NCBI GenBank assembly: GCA_937897615.1
Contig: CALCNO010000121.1
Coordinates: forward strand, 1-39,883
DNA: 39,883 nucleotides
Reading direction: 5' to 3'
Source of the DNA: an uncultured Anaerolineaceae bacterium
GTDB taxonomy: Bacteria > Chloroflexota > Anaerolineae > Anaerolineales > Anaerolineaceae
In this document: positions 29,944 through 37,564 of the stretch, one piece after another
Layout of the letters: every line of letters starts with the position of its first letter
Position numbering within the stretch: the stretch's first letter is position 1
Made by a program: the position numbers and the translations under genes
The notes under the pieces: model-generated
The model's input: only the letters and a program-made list of their open reading frames with translations
What the model was told of the DNA's origin: nothing
The model's database searches: none

Positions 29944-31084
29944 ATCCTGGGGGAGTGGTGGGCGTTGGCACGTTGGGATCAACGGTAGGCGTGGGTGTGG
30001 AGGGCGGATTGACGCAGTATTCCTGCGCCTGCAAAAATTTGGCGTTGACCGCATCCGAAGGCTTGATACTCAATGAATTCTGGTATTGCGGCACGGCGTC
30101 GCACCACAGGTAAGTTTGCTGCAAATAATCGCCGTAGCCTGCCAGGGCATCGGCATAGCGGCTGCGCACCGTGATCCCGGAGGCATCCACCAGGTTGGGA
30201 ACAAGCGGGTACAACTGTGAGAAAAGATACGCGGCCTGTTCCATATTTACTTCCCAGTAGGAACCGGCATTGCTGTACATGCGTGCCCAGATACGGTAAG
30301 ATTCTGCGTCGTTATCAATGGGGGCCATTTGTTCAGCCAGTGCAAAGTAAAAAATCCCAGGTTCCAAGCTGCCCTGCTTGACCTTTTCAATGCCCATATT
30401 ACGCAGGGCCATGTAATACAATCCGTCCACCTTTACCGCCTGGTAGAACGGATCCAGGTTACGCATGTTAAGCACAGTGGCCAACAGGCCATTCCAGTCT
30501 TGCCCGGCAAGTTGAGCCTGCGCCTGGTTGAGCAGCGTCCCCAGGTTCTTGGTATCCTGGGTGGGGATGGGCGTGCTGGCCGCAACAGGGGTTTCGTTGG
30601 GAGAAGGGGTAGTAATTTGTGATGGGCCCTGGGTGAGGGCAATGTTTAGCATTACCTTGCTGAGTTCTCCGTCCAGGCCGGGATACTCCGGGTAAATAGT
30701 GAGAATGTATTCCAACCGCTGGCGCGCCAGGTCAAGGTTGCCGTTCTTTTCATCCTGGAGTGCCTGCTCAAATTGCGTGGTTGCCATTACCAGGCGTTGA
30801 TTCAGTTCCTCGCGTTGGCGTAGATCGATAGCCATCTTGTAGCCCACGCCAGCCCCGGCGGCACCGATGAGCAGCATGCCCAGGATGCCAATGAGCACCC
30901 ACAGGCCGCGCTTCTTTTTGGGTGCTGGGGATTCTGCCTGTGCAGGCTCTGCAACGGTTTCAGGTTGGGGTTCCGGTGCAGGTTTTTCGGCATCCGCTTT
31001 GAAGATTGGACGAGTTTTCTTCTGCATGGGTTGGGTTTCCGCTGCAGGAATGGGGGTTGTTTCGTTTTCTTTCTTTTTTGCCAT
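29942..31084 (-). CDS. One-pass membrane protein with TPR-like outside domain
   Basis: The 380-residue protein starts with a charged Pro/Glu/Ala-rich stretch of about 58 residues and then a membrane segment (GLWVLIGILGMLLIGAAGAG). The rest is helical and looks TPR-like: QFEQALQDEKNGNLDLARQR, LEYILTIYPEYPGL, GIFYFALAEQMAPIDND. A Thr/Pro/Ser-rich break lies at about residues 160-180, and the tail is Pro/Thr-rich. No enzyme motif is seen; a scaffold or cell-envelope role is possible. The start has no Shine-Dalgarno and a TATAAT only 7 bases upstream. Confidence 0.75.
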   Translation of the reverse strand: MAKKKENETTPIPAAETQPMQKKTRPIFKADAEKPAPEPQPETVAEPAQAESPAPKKKRGLWVLIGILGMLLIGAAGAGVGYKMAIDLRQREELNQRLVMATTQFEQALQDEKNGNLDLARQRLEYILTIYPEYPGLDGELSKVMLNIALTQGPSQITTPSPNETPVAASTPIPTQDTKNLGTLLNQAQAQLAGQDWNGLLATVLNMRNLDPFYQAVKVDGLYYMALRNMGIEKVKQGSLEPGIFYFALAEQMAPIDNDAESYRIWARMYSNAGSYWEVNMEQAAYLFSQLYPLVPNLVDASGITVRSRYADALAGYGDYLQQTYLWCDAVPQYQNSLSIKPSDAVNAKFLQAQEYCVNPPSTPTPTVDPNVPTPTTPPG

Positions 31085-31091
31085 GGCGTTT

Positions 31092-31097
31092 ATTATA
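31092..31097 (-). promoter_or_regulatory. Possible -10 element for the TPR-like gene (leaderless)
   Basis: On the minus strand TATAAT occupies 31097-31092, seven bases before the ATG at 31084. The -35 region is poor. Transcription would begin at or next to the start codon, and no ribosome binding site is present. This is the second such arrangement in the window. Confidence 0.4.
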
Positions 31098-31114
31098 CCG
31101 TTTTATTAGGTGGT

Positions 31115-32653
31115 TTATAACGATTTCAGGCTTTTCAATTCTGGCAGCATCCACGGCAGGGCTGCTGCCGCCGCTGGCAGCATAGCGGCCAGGCTGGCAA
31201 CCCAGTGAGGCAGTACCGCTACCAGCAGTGTGCTCCCGCCCCAGGTGATTAGTGCCGCGCAGGCAGCCGCAGCAAAGGTGCGTGCCAGCACGCGCCCCAG
31301 GCGATACTGAATGCTTATCTGGCGTCTTAGCAACAGAAATAACAATGTTGCTTCAATGGTGAAAACGAGCGAGTCGGTGAGCGCAATTCCCGGTGCGCCC
31401 AGCGGACGGTAAAGCAGCACACCCAACCCAATGTACAGCGCCAGGTTGATGCAAGCGGTGATTAGCGGGGGGTAGGGCTTCTGGCGGGCGTAGAAAGCGC
31501 GTGCACCGACTTCTTTGAGCGAGTGGCCGGTGAGACCAGCCAGAAAGGCCGCTGTCACCCAGGAGAGGGTGCGGGTTCCGCTCACGCCAAAATCAAAGAC
31601 CAGCCCCAGCAGCGGCGGCACACCAATTGCCAGAATTACCGCCGCCGGTAGTGTGAATACCAGCAAAAAGCGCAGGGCTTTATTGAGTGTCTCTTTGAAG
31701 GCTTCTACCTTCTCGGAAGAGAACTGCTCTGCCAGTGTGGGCAAAAGTGCGGTGCCCAGTGCCGTGCCGATAAGCGTTTCGGGTACTTGCTGGATCATCC
31801 AGCCATACGTGAGCGCTGTGACGGAACCGGCAGCCAGGCGCGAAGCCAGATTGTCGCGGATGAAGAAGATCAGTTGGATCAGCAATATGGTGAAGAAGCG
31901 CGGTCCCATCAGGCGCAGTACCTTCATCACATTGGCATCTCGAAAGTTCAGGCTGGCAATCCAGTGGAAGCGGTATTTTGCCAGCGCCGGTAACTGGATC
32001 GCCAGGTGCAGCGCTGCCCCCAGGATCACCCCGTACACCAGGCCTTTTACCCCCAGGCCAAAGGCTGGCAGGGTAATGGGGCCCAGTTGATAGGGTTCAG
32101 CGGGCGCCAGTATCAATGCGCCAAAGATCTGCCCTAGGTTGTAAAAGAGCGGTGCCATTGCCGGCAGCAGAAAATGCTGGTTGGCTTGCAGGCCGGCCAT
32201 CACCAGCCCGCTGATGGAAAAAATGAGTGTGGCGATGAGGTTAAGCCGCATCAACTGAATCACCACTTCCTGTTGAGCTGCTCCAAACCCCGGCGCAATA
32301 CCGATCTCGTTTTTTACCAAAGGTTCTGCCAGAAGAGCCACCACCAACGCCAGGGAAGCGGTAATGATAAATGCCAGATTGGCCACGCGACTGAAAAGGT
32401 CCCAGGAGGGGCGCTGCCCTTCCTTGATTAGCACCTCTGCCAGCACCGGAATAAACGCAATTGCCAGCGCACCGCCGGAAATAGCGGCAAAGAGAAAATC
32501 TGGCACGTTATTGGCCACGTTGAAGGCATCCAACTCGCTGGAAAACCCGAATTGCCGCGCAATTAACACCTGGCGCACAAAGGCCAGCACCTTATCGAGA
32601 AAGAAAAAGCTGGCTAAAAGCAGTGTCACTTTGGATAATTTGGAAAGTTTCAT
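31115..32653 (-). CDS. murJ: Lipid II flippase MurJ
   Basis: The 512-residue MATE-like transporter has about fourteen hydrophobic segments. MurJ landmarks are FVRQVLIARQFGFSSELDAF, NNVPDFLFAAISGGALAIAF and IPVLAE in the first helices, and FFTILLIQLIFFIRDNLASR followed by LTYGWMIQQVPETLIGTALG in the second half. It moves lipid II from the inside to the outside of the membrane for peptidoglycan synthesis. AGGAG precedes the ATG. The upstream spacer, shared with the divergent methyltransferase gene, holds TATAGT on this strand. Confidence 0.92.
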   Translation of the reverse strand: MKLSKLSKVTLLLASFFFLDKVLAFVRQVLIARQFGFSSELDAFNVANNVPDFLFAAISGGALAIAFIPVLAEVLIKEGQRPSWDLFSRVANLAFIITASLALVVALLAEPLVKNEIGIAPGFGAAQQEVVIQLMRLNLIATLIFSISGLVMAGLQANQHFLLPAMAPLFYNLGQIFGALILAPAEPYQLGPITLPAFGLGVKGLVYGVILGAALHLAIQLPALAKYRFHWIASLNFRDANVMKVLRLMGPRFFTILLIQLIFFIRDNLASRLAAGSVTALTYGWMIQQVPETLIGTALGTALLPTLAEQFSSEKVEAFKETLNKALRFLLVFTLPAAVILAIGVPPLLGLVFDFGVSGTRTLSWVTAAFLAGLTGHSLKEVGARAFYARQKPYPPLITACINLALYIGLGVLLYRPLGAPGIALTDSLVFTIEATLLFLLLRRQISIQYRLGRVLARTFAAAACAALITWGGSTLLVAVLPHWVASLAAMLPAAAAALPWMLPELKSLKSL

Positions 32654-32738
32654 TTTCTCCTGCCAGTAGTGGGTTAACTATAGCATATCCACTGCCGCTT
32701 TCGTGGCCGATTACGTTACAATAGGGCAGAGGATACCT

Positions 32739-33416
32739 ATGACTTCCCCTGGTATTTTGAGCATCGTCGCTACCCCCATCGGCCACCCGGATGACATCAC
32801 CCTGCGTGCCATTGAAACCCTGCGCTCCGCCGATGCCGTGGTCTGTGAGGAGTACAAACCCGGCAGCACTTTGCTCAAGCGCCTGGGAATTGAAGGCAAA
32901 GAGCTTGTTCTACTCAATGAGCACAACGAGGAAGAATGTGCAGCTGATCTGCTGGTGCGCCTGCTCAACGGGCAGCACCTGGCGCTGATCTCCGATTGCG
33001 GCACGCCGGTGTTTTCCGATCCCGGTGCTTACCTGATTCAGTTGGCGGCGGGTTCCGGGGTGCGGGTAACGCCCGTGCCGGGGGCATCTTCGCTGATGGC
33101 GGCCTTATCTGTGTTGGATTACAAGATCGGCCAGTACTTTTTTGCCGGCTTTCTGCCGCGTGATCCAGAATTGCGCCGCAAGGAGTTAGCAAAGCTGCGC
33201 GCATTGCGCCTGCCTGTGGTGTTGATGGATACGCCTTACCGCCTGAAGAACCTGCTGGAAGATATCGGCAAAGTGTTTGGCAGGCAAACATTTGTGACCA
33301 TTGCGTTTGACTTGACCCTGCCGGGCGAGGCGGTTTACCGCGGCCCGGTGGCGCAGGTACTCAACCAGGTGGGCGTGCGCAAAGGAGAGTTTATCCTCAT
33401 TATTGGTGGCGGGTGA
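32739..33416 (+). CDS. RsmI-like SAM-dependent methyltransferase (short form)
   Basis: ATG 32739 lies 6 bases after GAGG and gives 225 residues; the longer in-frame start has no binding site. It has the tetrapyrrole-methylase fold of RsmI (16S rRNA C1402 2'-O-methyltransferase): LSIVATPIGHPDDITLRAIE, ISDCGTPVFSDPGAYLIQLA, VPGASSLMAALS and YFFAGFLPRD. Two differences: the usual EDTR motif reads CEEYKPGSTLL, and the C-terminal helical domain of standard RsmI (about 280 residues) is missing. It may be RsmI or a paralogue with another substrate. TACAAT at 32717-32722 is a possible -10. Confidence 0.82.
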   Translation: MTSPGILSIVATPIGHPDDITLRAIETLRSADAVVCEEYKPGSTLLKRLGIEGKELVLLNEHNEEECAADLLVRLLNGQHLALISDCGTPVFSDPGAYLIQLAAGSGVRVTPVPGASSLMAALSVLDYKIGQYFFAGFLPRDPELRRKELAKLRALRLPVVLMDTPYRLKNLLEDIGKVFGRQTFVTIAFDLTLPGEAVYRGPVAQVLNQVGVRKGEFILIIGGG

Positions 33417-33443
33417 TAAAACTTTTTTACTGATTGCCAAAAT

Positions 33444-33474
33444 AAAACATCCGCTGCTACCAGCGGATGTTTTT
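33444..33474 (-). terminator. Bidirectional intrinsic terminator between methyltransferase and tRNA-Glu
   Basis: ACATCCGCTG (33447-33456) and CAGCGGATGT (33461-33470) form a perfect 10-bp stem with loop CTAC, flanked by AAA before and TTTT after. It serves both the methyltransferase gene (+) and the tRNA gene (-). Confidence 0.9.
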
Positions 33475-33475
33475 G

Positions 33476-33548
33476 TGCCTCCACGGAGATTCGAACTCCG
33501 GTTTTAGCCTTGAAAGGGCTGCGTCCTGGTCCCCTAGACGATGGAGGC
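33476..33548 (-). tRNA. tRNA-Glu (anticodon TTC)
   Basis: Read on the minus strand, the acceptor arms GCCTCCA and TGGAGGC pair over 7 bp. The D-arm ends in GTC and GAC. The anticodon arm CAGCC-CTTTCAA-GGCTA holds TTC, with one C-A mismatch at its base, and the T-arm CGGAG-TTCGAAT-CTCCG is perfect. The variable loop has four bases. The discriminator is A and no CCA is encoded. It has its own promoter upstream and terminator downstream. Confidence 0.95.
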
Positions 33549-33567
33549 ATATACCTGAACGAGCGCA

Positions 33568-33596
33568 ATTTTATCATCGGCACGGTATTCGGTCAA
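33568..33596 (-). promoter_or_regulatory. Sigma-70 promoter for tRNA-Glu
   Basis: On the minus strand TTGACC (33596-33591) and TAAAAT (33573-33568) are separated by exactly 17 bases. Transcription would start near 33561, about 13 bases before the mature tRNA end. The rest of 33597-33749 is AT-rich; a small hairpin CTCCC-TGC-GGGAG (33681-33693) lies in the leader of the next + gene. Confidence 0.75.
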
Positions 33597-33749
33597 GGAA
33601 ATTGTTTTGATATCATTTGCACTGTAGTGGCGAAAAAATGAAATATCAGTAAAATTAATATGTATTTCTGCCTGGATGTGCTCCCTGCGGGAGGGAACTA
33701 CCGGCAAGATCAGCACGAAACAAAATCTCAATTAAATAAGGTGGACACA

Positions 33750-35699
33750 ATGAAGCGACATTTTTGCTTATTGGGTAGCCTGCTTGTAGCTGGCATGATC
33801 CTGCTCAGCGGCTGCACCCAGACCCCCACGGCCAGCCCCGTGACTGAAAGCACAACGGCTGCGCCTGCAACTACCGAAATCACTGAAGCACCGGCTACGC
33901 CAACGCCAACTGAAGAACCAATCTTGCCATGCAATATTGCCTTTGATAGCGACCGCGACGGCAATCCTGAAATCTATACCATGGCGCCGGATGGCAGCAA
34001 TCAGGTCAATCTGTCGAACAATCCCGCTGAGGACTTTGACCCGGTCTGGTCGCCTGATGGTACACGCATTGCGTTTGTTTCCAACCGCGAGAATGGTGCG
34101 GAAGGCGGTCAATTTATCTATGTGATGCTTGCCGATGGCAGCGATGTGACACAGGTTTCGCAGCAAAACGAGAGCAAATATCCGGATTGGTCGCCGCTGG
34201 GCAACCAGATCGTATACAACAACAAGGGTGATATTTACCTAATTGACCTTACCGCAGGAACTGAGGTTAACCTCACCAACAGCCCCGAGAATGATGAACA
34301 GCCCAAGTTTTCTCCCGATGGGCAACGCATCGCTTATCAGATGGATGAAAAAGTGTTTGTCATGGATTTGGATGGCGGTAATGTCACGCTTGTGACCAAT
34401 GGCGGCAGAGCGATTGGCGTGGATTGGTCGGTGGATGGTCGCATCTTCACCCACTGGGAGCAGCCGGAGGGTATTTGCTTCAATTGTGTGGTTACCGCTG
34501 ATGGTAGTGAAGTGGCGGATGCAGGCGGCAAGGGCACCATTCAGGAATTTTTGCCCTTCTGGACGGACGATGGCGAACGCGTAGAGATGGGCGCTGGCGA
34601 TATCAATGGCGTGGGCAATGAGGACGTATTCCTTGTTAGTGAAAACTTTGACGGACTCTTCAAGTTTCTCACCAATAGCCCCGGCAATGACCGCAACCCC
34701 GATGCGCCTGCTCAATGCGGCCCCACGCATGGTGTGTACCCGCAATATGGTAACGCAGCAATTACAACCTCCACTGGGAATGGTGGCCCATTTGTTATTG
34801 GCTACACCGGTGCTCTTGACCCCACAATACAAGCGGATATTGATAAGGCCTGCTCCGAAATTGACGCTGAGTGTGTCAAGGGTGACAGCATTAGCGCATT
34901 GGCCGACATGGGCGTGGATGCCATTGTCAATGCGTCCAACCGTTGGGATGTGATGGGGTCGGGTCCGGCTGTGCAGGAGGTTGCTGGCCATGGAATCCCC
35001 ATCTTCATGCTCAACGCCGAGTCTGACGTGGAAGGCGTTTATAACCTTTCTGCGGAGCGCGAAATCTACTACACCACACTTTCCTTTATGTTCAAGCAGA
35101 TGAATGACCGGGGTGATTTTATCTACTACAACTTCGGCGACTCCGGCTATATCCAGAACCAGGTGGAGGCAGTTCTCAAGGGTTACCCTGACATCACTGC
35201 CATTAAAAAACCGGCTGATTACAGCGGTAATTCCTTCACCTCACAAGATATCACGTCGCTAATTGAATCTGACCCGAACCTGGGAGCCATTTGGTCTACC
35301 GAGTTTTTGAATAATATCTTCTGGGGCATCAAAGATGCTCCCAGCTCGCACAGGCCGGTGGTGACGGAATGCATGGCACGCAAGGATGAACTCATTTCCT
35401 GGAAGAACGAGCTCGATGCAGGCAACAACATCAAGTGCATCGCACAAATCCGCCCCGGTGGTACCGGTTATGAGGGAATTTACGTGGCCTTATTCTATTT
35501 GAATGGCTCGCAGTTCAAGGATGATGCCTTCTTTGAAGGCAGCAACAATACCCTAAAGTATGATATCCCGACCATCACCAATGAAACGCTCCCGGAATGG
35601 ATTGGCCCAAAACTTGACGCACTGCGCGTTGGCGAGGGTGGTTTCCTGCAATTGCCTCCTATGACGCCCGCAGAGATCAAAGCAACCTGGTTTAAATAA
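33750..35699 (+). CDS. Lipoprotein fusing a TolB-like propeller to a sugar-binding-protein-like domain
   Basis: ATG 33750 follows AAGGTGG and gives 649 residues; upstream in-frame starts lack a binding site. It has a signal peptide with lipobox LSGC and a Thr/Pro linker to about residue 55. Residues about 55-340 carry TolB/PD40-type repeats (AFDSDRDGNPEIYTMAPDGS, DFDPVWSPDGTRIAFVSNRE, QPKFSPDGQRIAYQMDEKVF). From about residue 347 the sequence looks like a type 1 periplasmic sugar-binding protein (FVIGYTGALDPTIQADIDKA, DMGVDAIVNASNRWDVMGSG, IPIFMLNAESDVEGVYNLSA). No ABC transporter genes are adjacent. It likely senses or binds a ligand outside the membrane. Confidence 0.78.
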   Translation: MKRHFCLLGSLLVAGMILLSGCTQTPTASPVTESTTAAPATTEITEAPATPTPTEEPILPCNIAFDSDRDGNPEIYTMAPDGSNQVNLSNNPAEDFDPVWSPDGTRIAFVSNRENGAEGGQFIYVMLADGSDVTQVSQQNESKYPDWSPLGNQIVYNNKGDIYLIDLTAGTEVNLTNSPENDEQPKFSPDGQRIAYQMDEKVFVMDLDGGNVTLVTNGGRAIGVDWSVDGRIFTHWEQPEGICFNCVVTADGSEVADAGGKGTIQEFLPFWTDDGERVEMGAGDINGVGNEDVFLVSENFDGLFKFLTNSPGNDRNPDAPAQCGPTHGVYPQYGNAAITTSTGNGGPFVIGYTGALDPTIQADIDKACSEIDAECVKGDSISALADMGVDAIVNASNRWDVMGSGPAVQEVAGHGIPIFMLNAESDVEGVYNLSAEREIYYTTLSFMFKQMNDRGDFIYYNFGDSGYIQNQVEAVLKGYPDITAIKKPADYSGNSFTSQDITSLIESDPNLGAIWSTEFLNNIFWGIKDAPSSHRPVVTECMARKDELISWKNELDAGNNIKCIAQIRPGGTGYEGIYVALFYLNGSQFKDDAFFEGSNNTLKYDIPTITNETLPEWIGPKLDALRVGEGGFLQLPPMTPAEIKATWFK

Positions 35700-35741
35700 T
35701 TGAACTTCTAACGCTTTGCCTTACGAGGCAGTTATGTGCCA

Positions 35742-35778
35742 AAAAATAACCACCCGGTAATCCCGGGTGGTTATTTTT
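35742..35778 (+). terminator. Bidirectional intrinsic terminator
   Basis: The left arm at 35742-35757 (core CCACCCGG) and right arm at 35763-35778 (core CCGGGTGG) form a perfect 16-bp stem with A/T-rich ends and loop TAATC. It ends both the fusion lipoprotein gene and the convergent PII-like gene. Confidence 0.9.
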
Positions 35779-36142
35779 ATGCTGCTTCGTCTTTGCGGTT
35801 AAGGCCGTAGACCTTGCCAAGAGGGATGACGCACAAGATGCCTGTATTGGGCAGGTTGAGGTCCCCCACCACGTTTTGGGTGGCCGCCACCACCTTTTCT
35901 ACCTGTGCTTCGCTGTCAACAATGGTAAACATGGTGCGGTTGAGAGTTTGCGTATCCTTCACCAGGTCTTCGATGCTGGGAATGAGAGGCACGTCCTCTC
36001 TTAACGAGTTGCTATCTTCCAGACGGCGCAGGCCCGTGCTGGGAAGGAGGGTAATTCCCAGTACCCCGCTTTCCTTCCAGGCGGCCAGTACATCTTCCAG
36101 AAGGGCAGGGTCATGTAGGACGAACCAAATCATTGCATTCAT
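35777..36142 (-). CDS. PII-like regulatory protein
   Basis: The 121-residue protein follows the beta-alpha-beta-beta-alpha-beta pattern of the PII superfamily: MIWFVLHDPALLEDVLAAWK then GVLGITLLPSTG, and TMFTIVDSEAQVEKVVAATQ then TGILCVIPLGKVYGL. It lacks the PII signature around the modified Tyr and the GDGK-type C-terminal signature, so it is PII-like, not GlnB. The region of the T-loop is replaced by an acidic stretch at about residues 40-60. The start overlaps the antiporter stop by four bases (ATGA), with AGGAGA upstream. It most likely controls that transporter by binding a nucleotide or other effector. Confidence 0.72.
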   Translation of the reverse strand: MNAMIWFVLHDPALLEDVLAAWKESGVLGITLLPSTGLRRLEDSNSLREDVPLIPSIEDLVKDTQTLNRTMFTIVDSEAQVEKVVAATQNVVGDLNLPNTGILCVIPLGKVYGLNRKDEAA

Positions 36143-37377
36143 GCACTCTCCTTTTCAGGGGTCGGATTTTCTGAACTCTTGACATCGCCCTGTTTGGGCG
36201 CAGTATGGAATGTGAGGCGCAAAATGGGAGGTGTTACCAGTGTGGTGATGAGGATCATCCCCACGATAGCGCTAAAAAGTGAGCCTGAGAGGTAGCCTGA
36301 ATCGAGGCCGATCTTGGCGATGATCAGCCCGACCTCGCCGCGAGAAACCATGCCCACACCGATCTGCAGCGATTCTTGCCAGGAAAAGCGCGCCAGTTTG
36401 GCACCACTGCCGGCGCCGATAATCTTGCCGAGAATGGCAATCACAGTAATGCCAAGCATGATCCACAAAATCGAAAGGTCAAGTTCCCGCAGGTCTACTC
36501 CCAAGCCAATGCTGACAAAGAAGATCGGCACAAAGAAGGAGTACGCAAGGCTGTGGAAACCTTCTTCGATGCGGCTCTTTTCCGGCGTACGCGCAAACAT
36601 CAACCCGGCCAGAAAGGCCCCCGTGATCGCGGCCATTCCCCCCAGCAGTTCTGCGGCAGCGCCATATAGCAGCATGAGGATGATTGCCAGTGTGGTCATT
36701 CCCTGGCTGATGGAACGCCTTTGTATCAGGCGCACCAGCAACGGCAAACCCCACAGGCCGATGGCTGTTGAAGCTGCCAGAAAAGCCAGCATTTTACCAA
36801 TAGCGACGAGGATACCCACCAGGCCGCTGCTGCCGGAAAGAAAAGCCAGAAAAATGGAGAGCAGTAGCAAGACCAGCACATCATCAAAGACCGCCGCGCC
36901 CAAAAGGCCGTAGCCTACCTTGCTGCGCAATACCTTAAGCTCAAGAAGCACTTGTGCGGAGATGGAAACCGAGGTAGCGCCAAGAGTTAGCCCCAGGAAA
37001 AGCGCATGGTTAAAATCCATGCCGGTGAGCTCGCCAAACCCTAATCCCAGACCCACGGGGAGCAGCACGCCCAGCACACCGGCATAGGCTGCTGCGCGTG
37101 CGCTCTTCACCAGATCGCCGAGATGTAATTCCAGGCCAGCCAGGAACATCAGCAGCAAAACGCCTAACTCTCCCATCAGCGTGATCATTTCTTCCAGATG
37201 CGTATCGGTGACGAATGGGAGGTGAGTGATATTGAGGAGCGATGGGCCCAGCAGGACACCAACAAGGATTTCACCAAAAACAGAAGGCTGTTTGATGCGC
37301 GTGCTCAAATACCCGGCCGCTTTTGCGGTAAGGAGAAGGATGGATAAAAGGATGGCGAGTTGCAAGAATGAAGTCAT
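36139..37377 (-). CDS. CPA2-type cation:proton antiporter
   Basis: The 412-residue membrane protein has about twelve hydrophobic segments and the CPA2/Kef-type landmarks FGEILVGVLLGPSLL, GELGVLLLMFLAGLELHL, GATSVSISAQVLLEL, the paired acidic residues in GAAVFDDVLVLLLL (near residue 167), and IGVGMVSRGEVGLIIAKIG. It exchanges Na+ or K+ for protons; the double Asp is typical of electrogenic members. No TrkA-N or TrkA-C regulatory domain follows. The C-terminal tail is short and charged, and the overlapping PII-like gene may supply the regulation. Confidence 0.9.
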   Translation of the reverse strand: MTSFLQLAILLSILLLTAKAAGYLSTRIKQPSVFGEILVGVLLGPSLLNITHLPFVTDTHLEEMITLMGELGVLLLMFLAGLELHLGDLVKSARAAAYAGVLGVLLPVGLGLGFGELTGMDFNHALFLGLTLGATSVSISAQVLLELKVLRSKVGYGLLGAAVFDDVLVLLLLSIFLAFLSGSSGLVGILVAIGKMLAFLAASTAIGLWGLPLLVRLIQRRSISQGMTTLAIILMLLYGAAAELLGGMAAITGAFLAGLMFARTPEKSRIEEGFHSLAYSFFVPIFFVSIGLGVDLRELDLSILWIMLGITVIAILGKIIGAGSGAKLARFSWQESLQIGVGMVSRGEVGLIIAKIGLDSGYLSGSLFSAIVGMILITTLVTPPILRLTFHTAPKQGDVKSSENPTPEKESA

Positions 37378-37468
37378 GTCTTCTCAGCAGTGATGAAAAA
37401 AGAATGTTGTCCAGACCAGATTCATGGACACGGTGTTAAAAATATACCATATTCTAAACAGTTGAAAA

Positions 37469-37496
37469 TTGGCACACACAAAAATGCAATTATGCT
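37469..37496 (+). promoter_or_regulatory. Candidate promoter for the beta-helix lipoprotein gene
   Basis: TTGGCA (37469-37474, 5/6) lies 16 bases before TATGCT (37491-37496, 4/6) in the AT-rich 187-base divergent spacer. TTGAAA (37462-37467) with TGCAAT (37485-37490) at 17 bases is a rival reading. On the minus strand TATATT near 37445 may serve the antiporter gene. Confidence 0.35.
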
Positions 37497-37564
37497 AAAT
37501 TTAAGTCAAACTTGCACATTACTTTCAGAATGGTTTCAATCGTTTTAAGCAACAGGAGGTTGTC

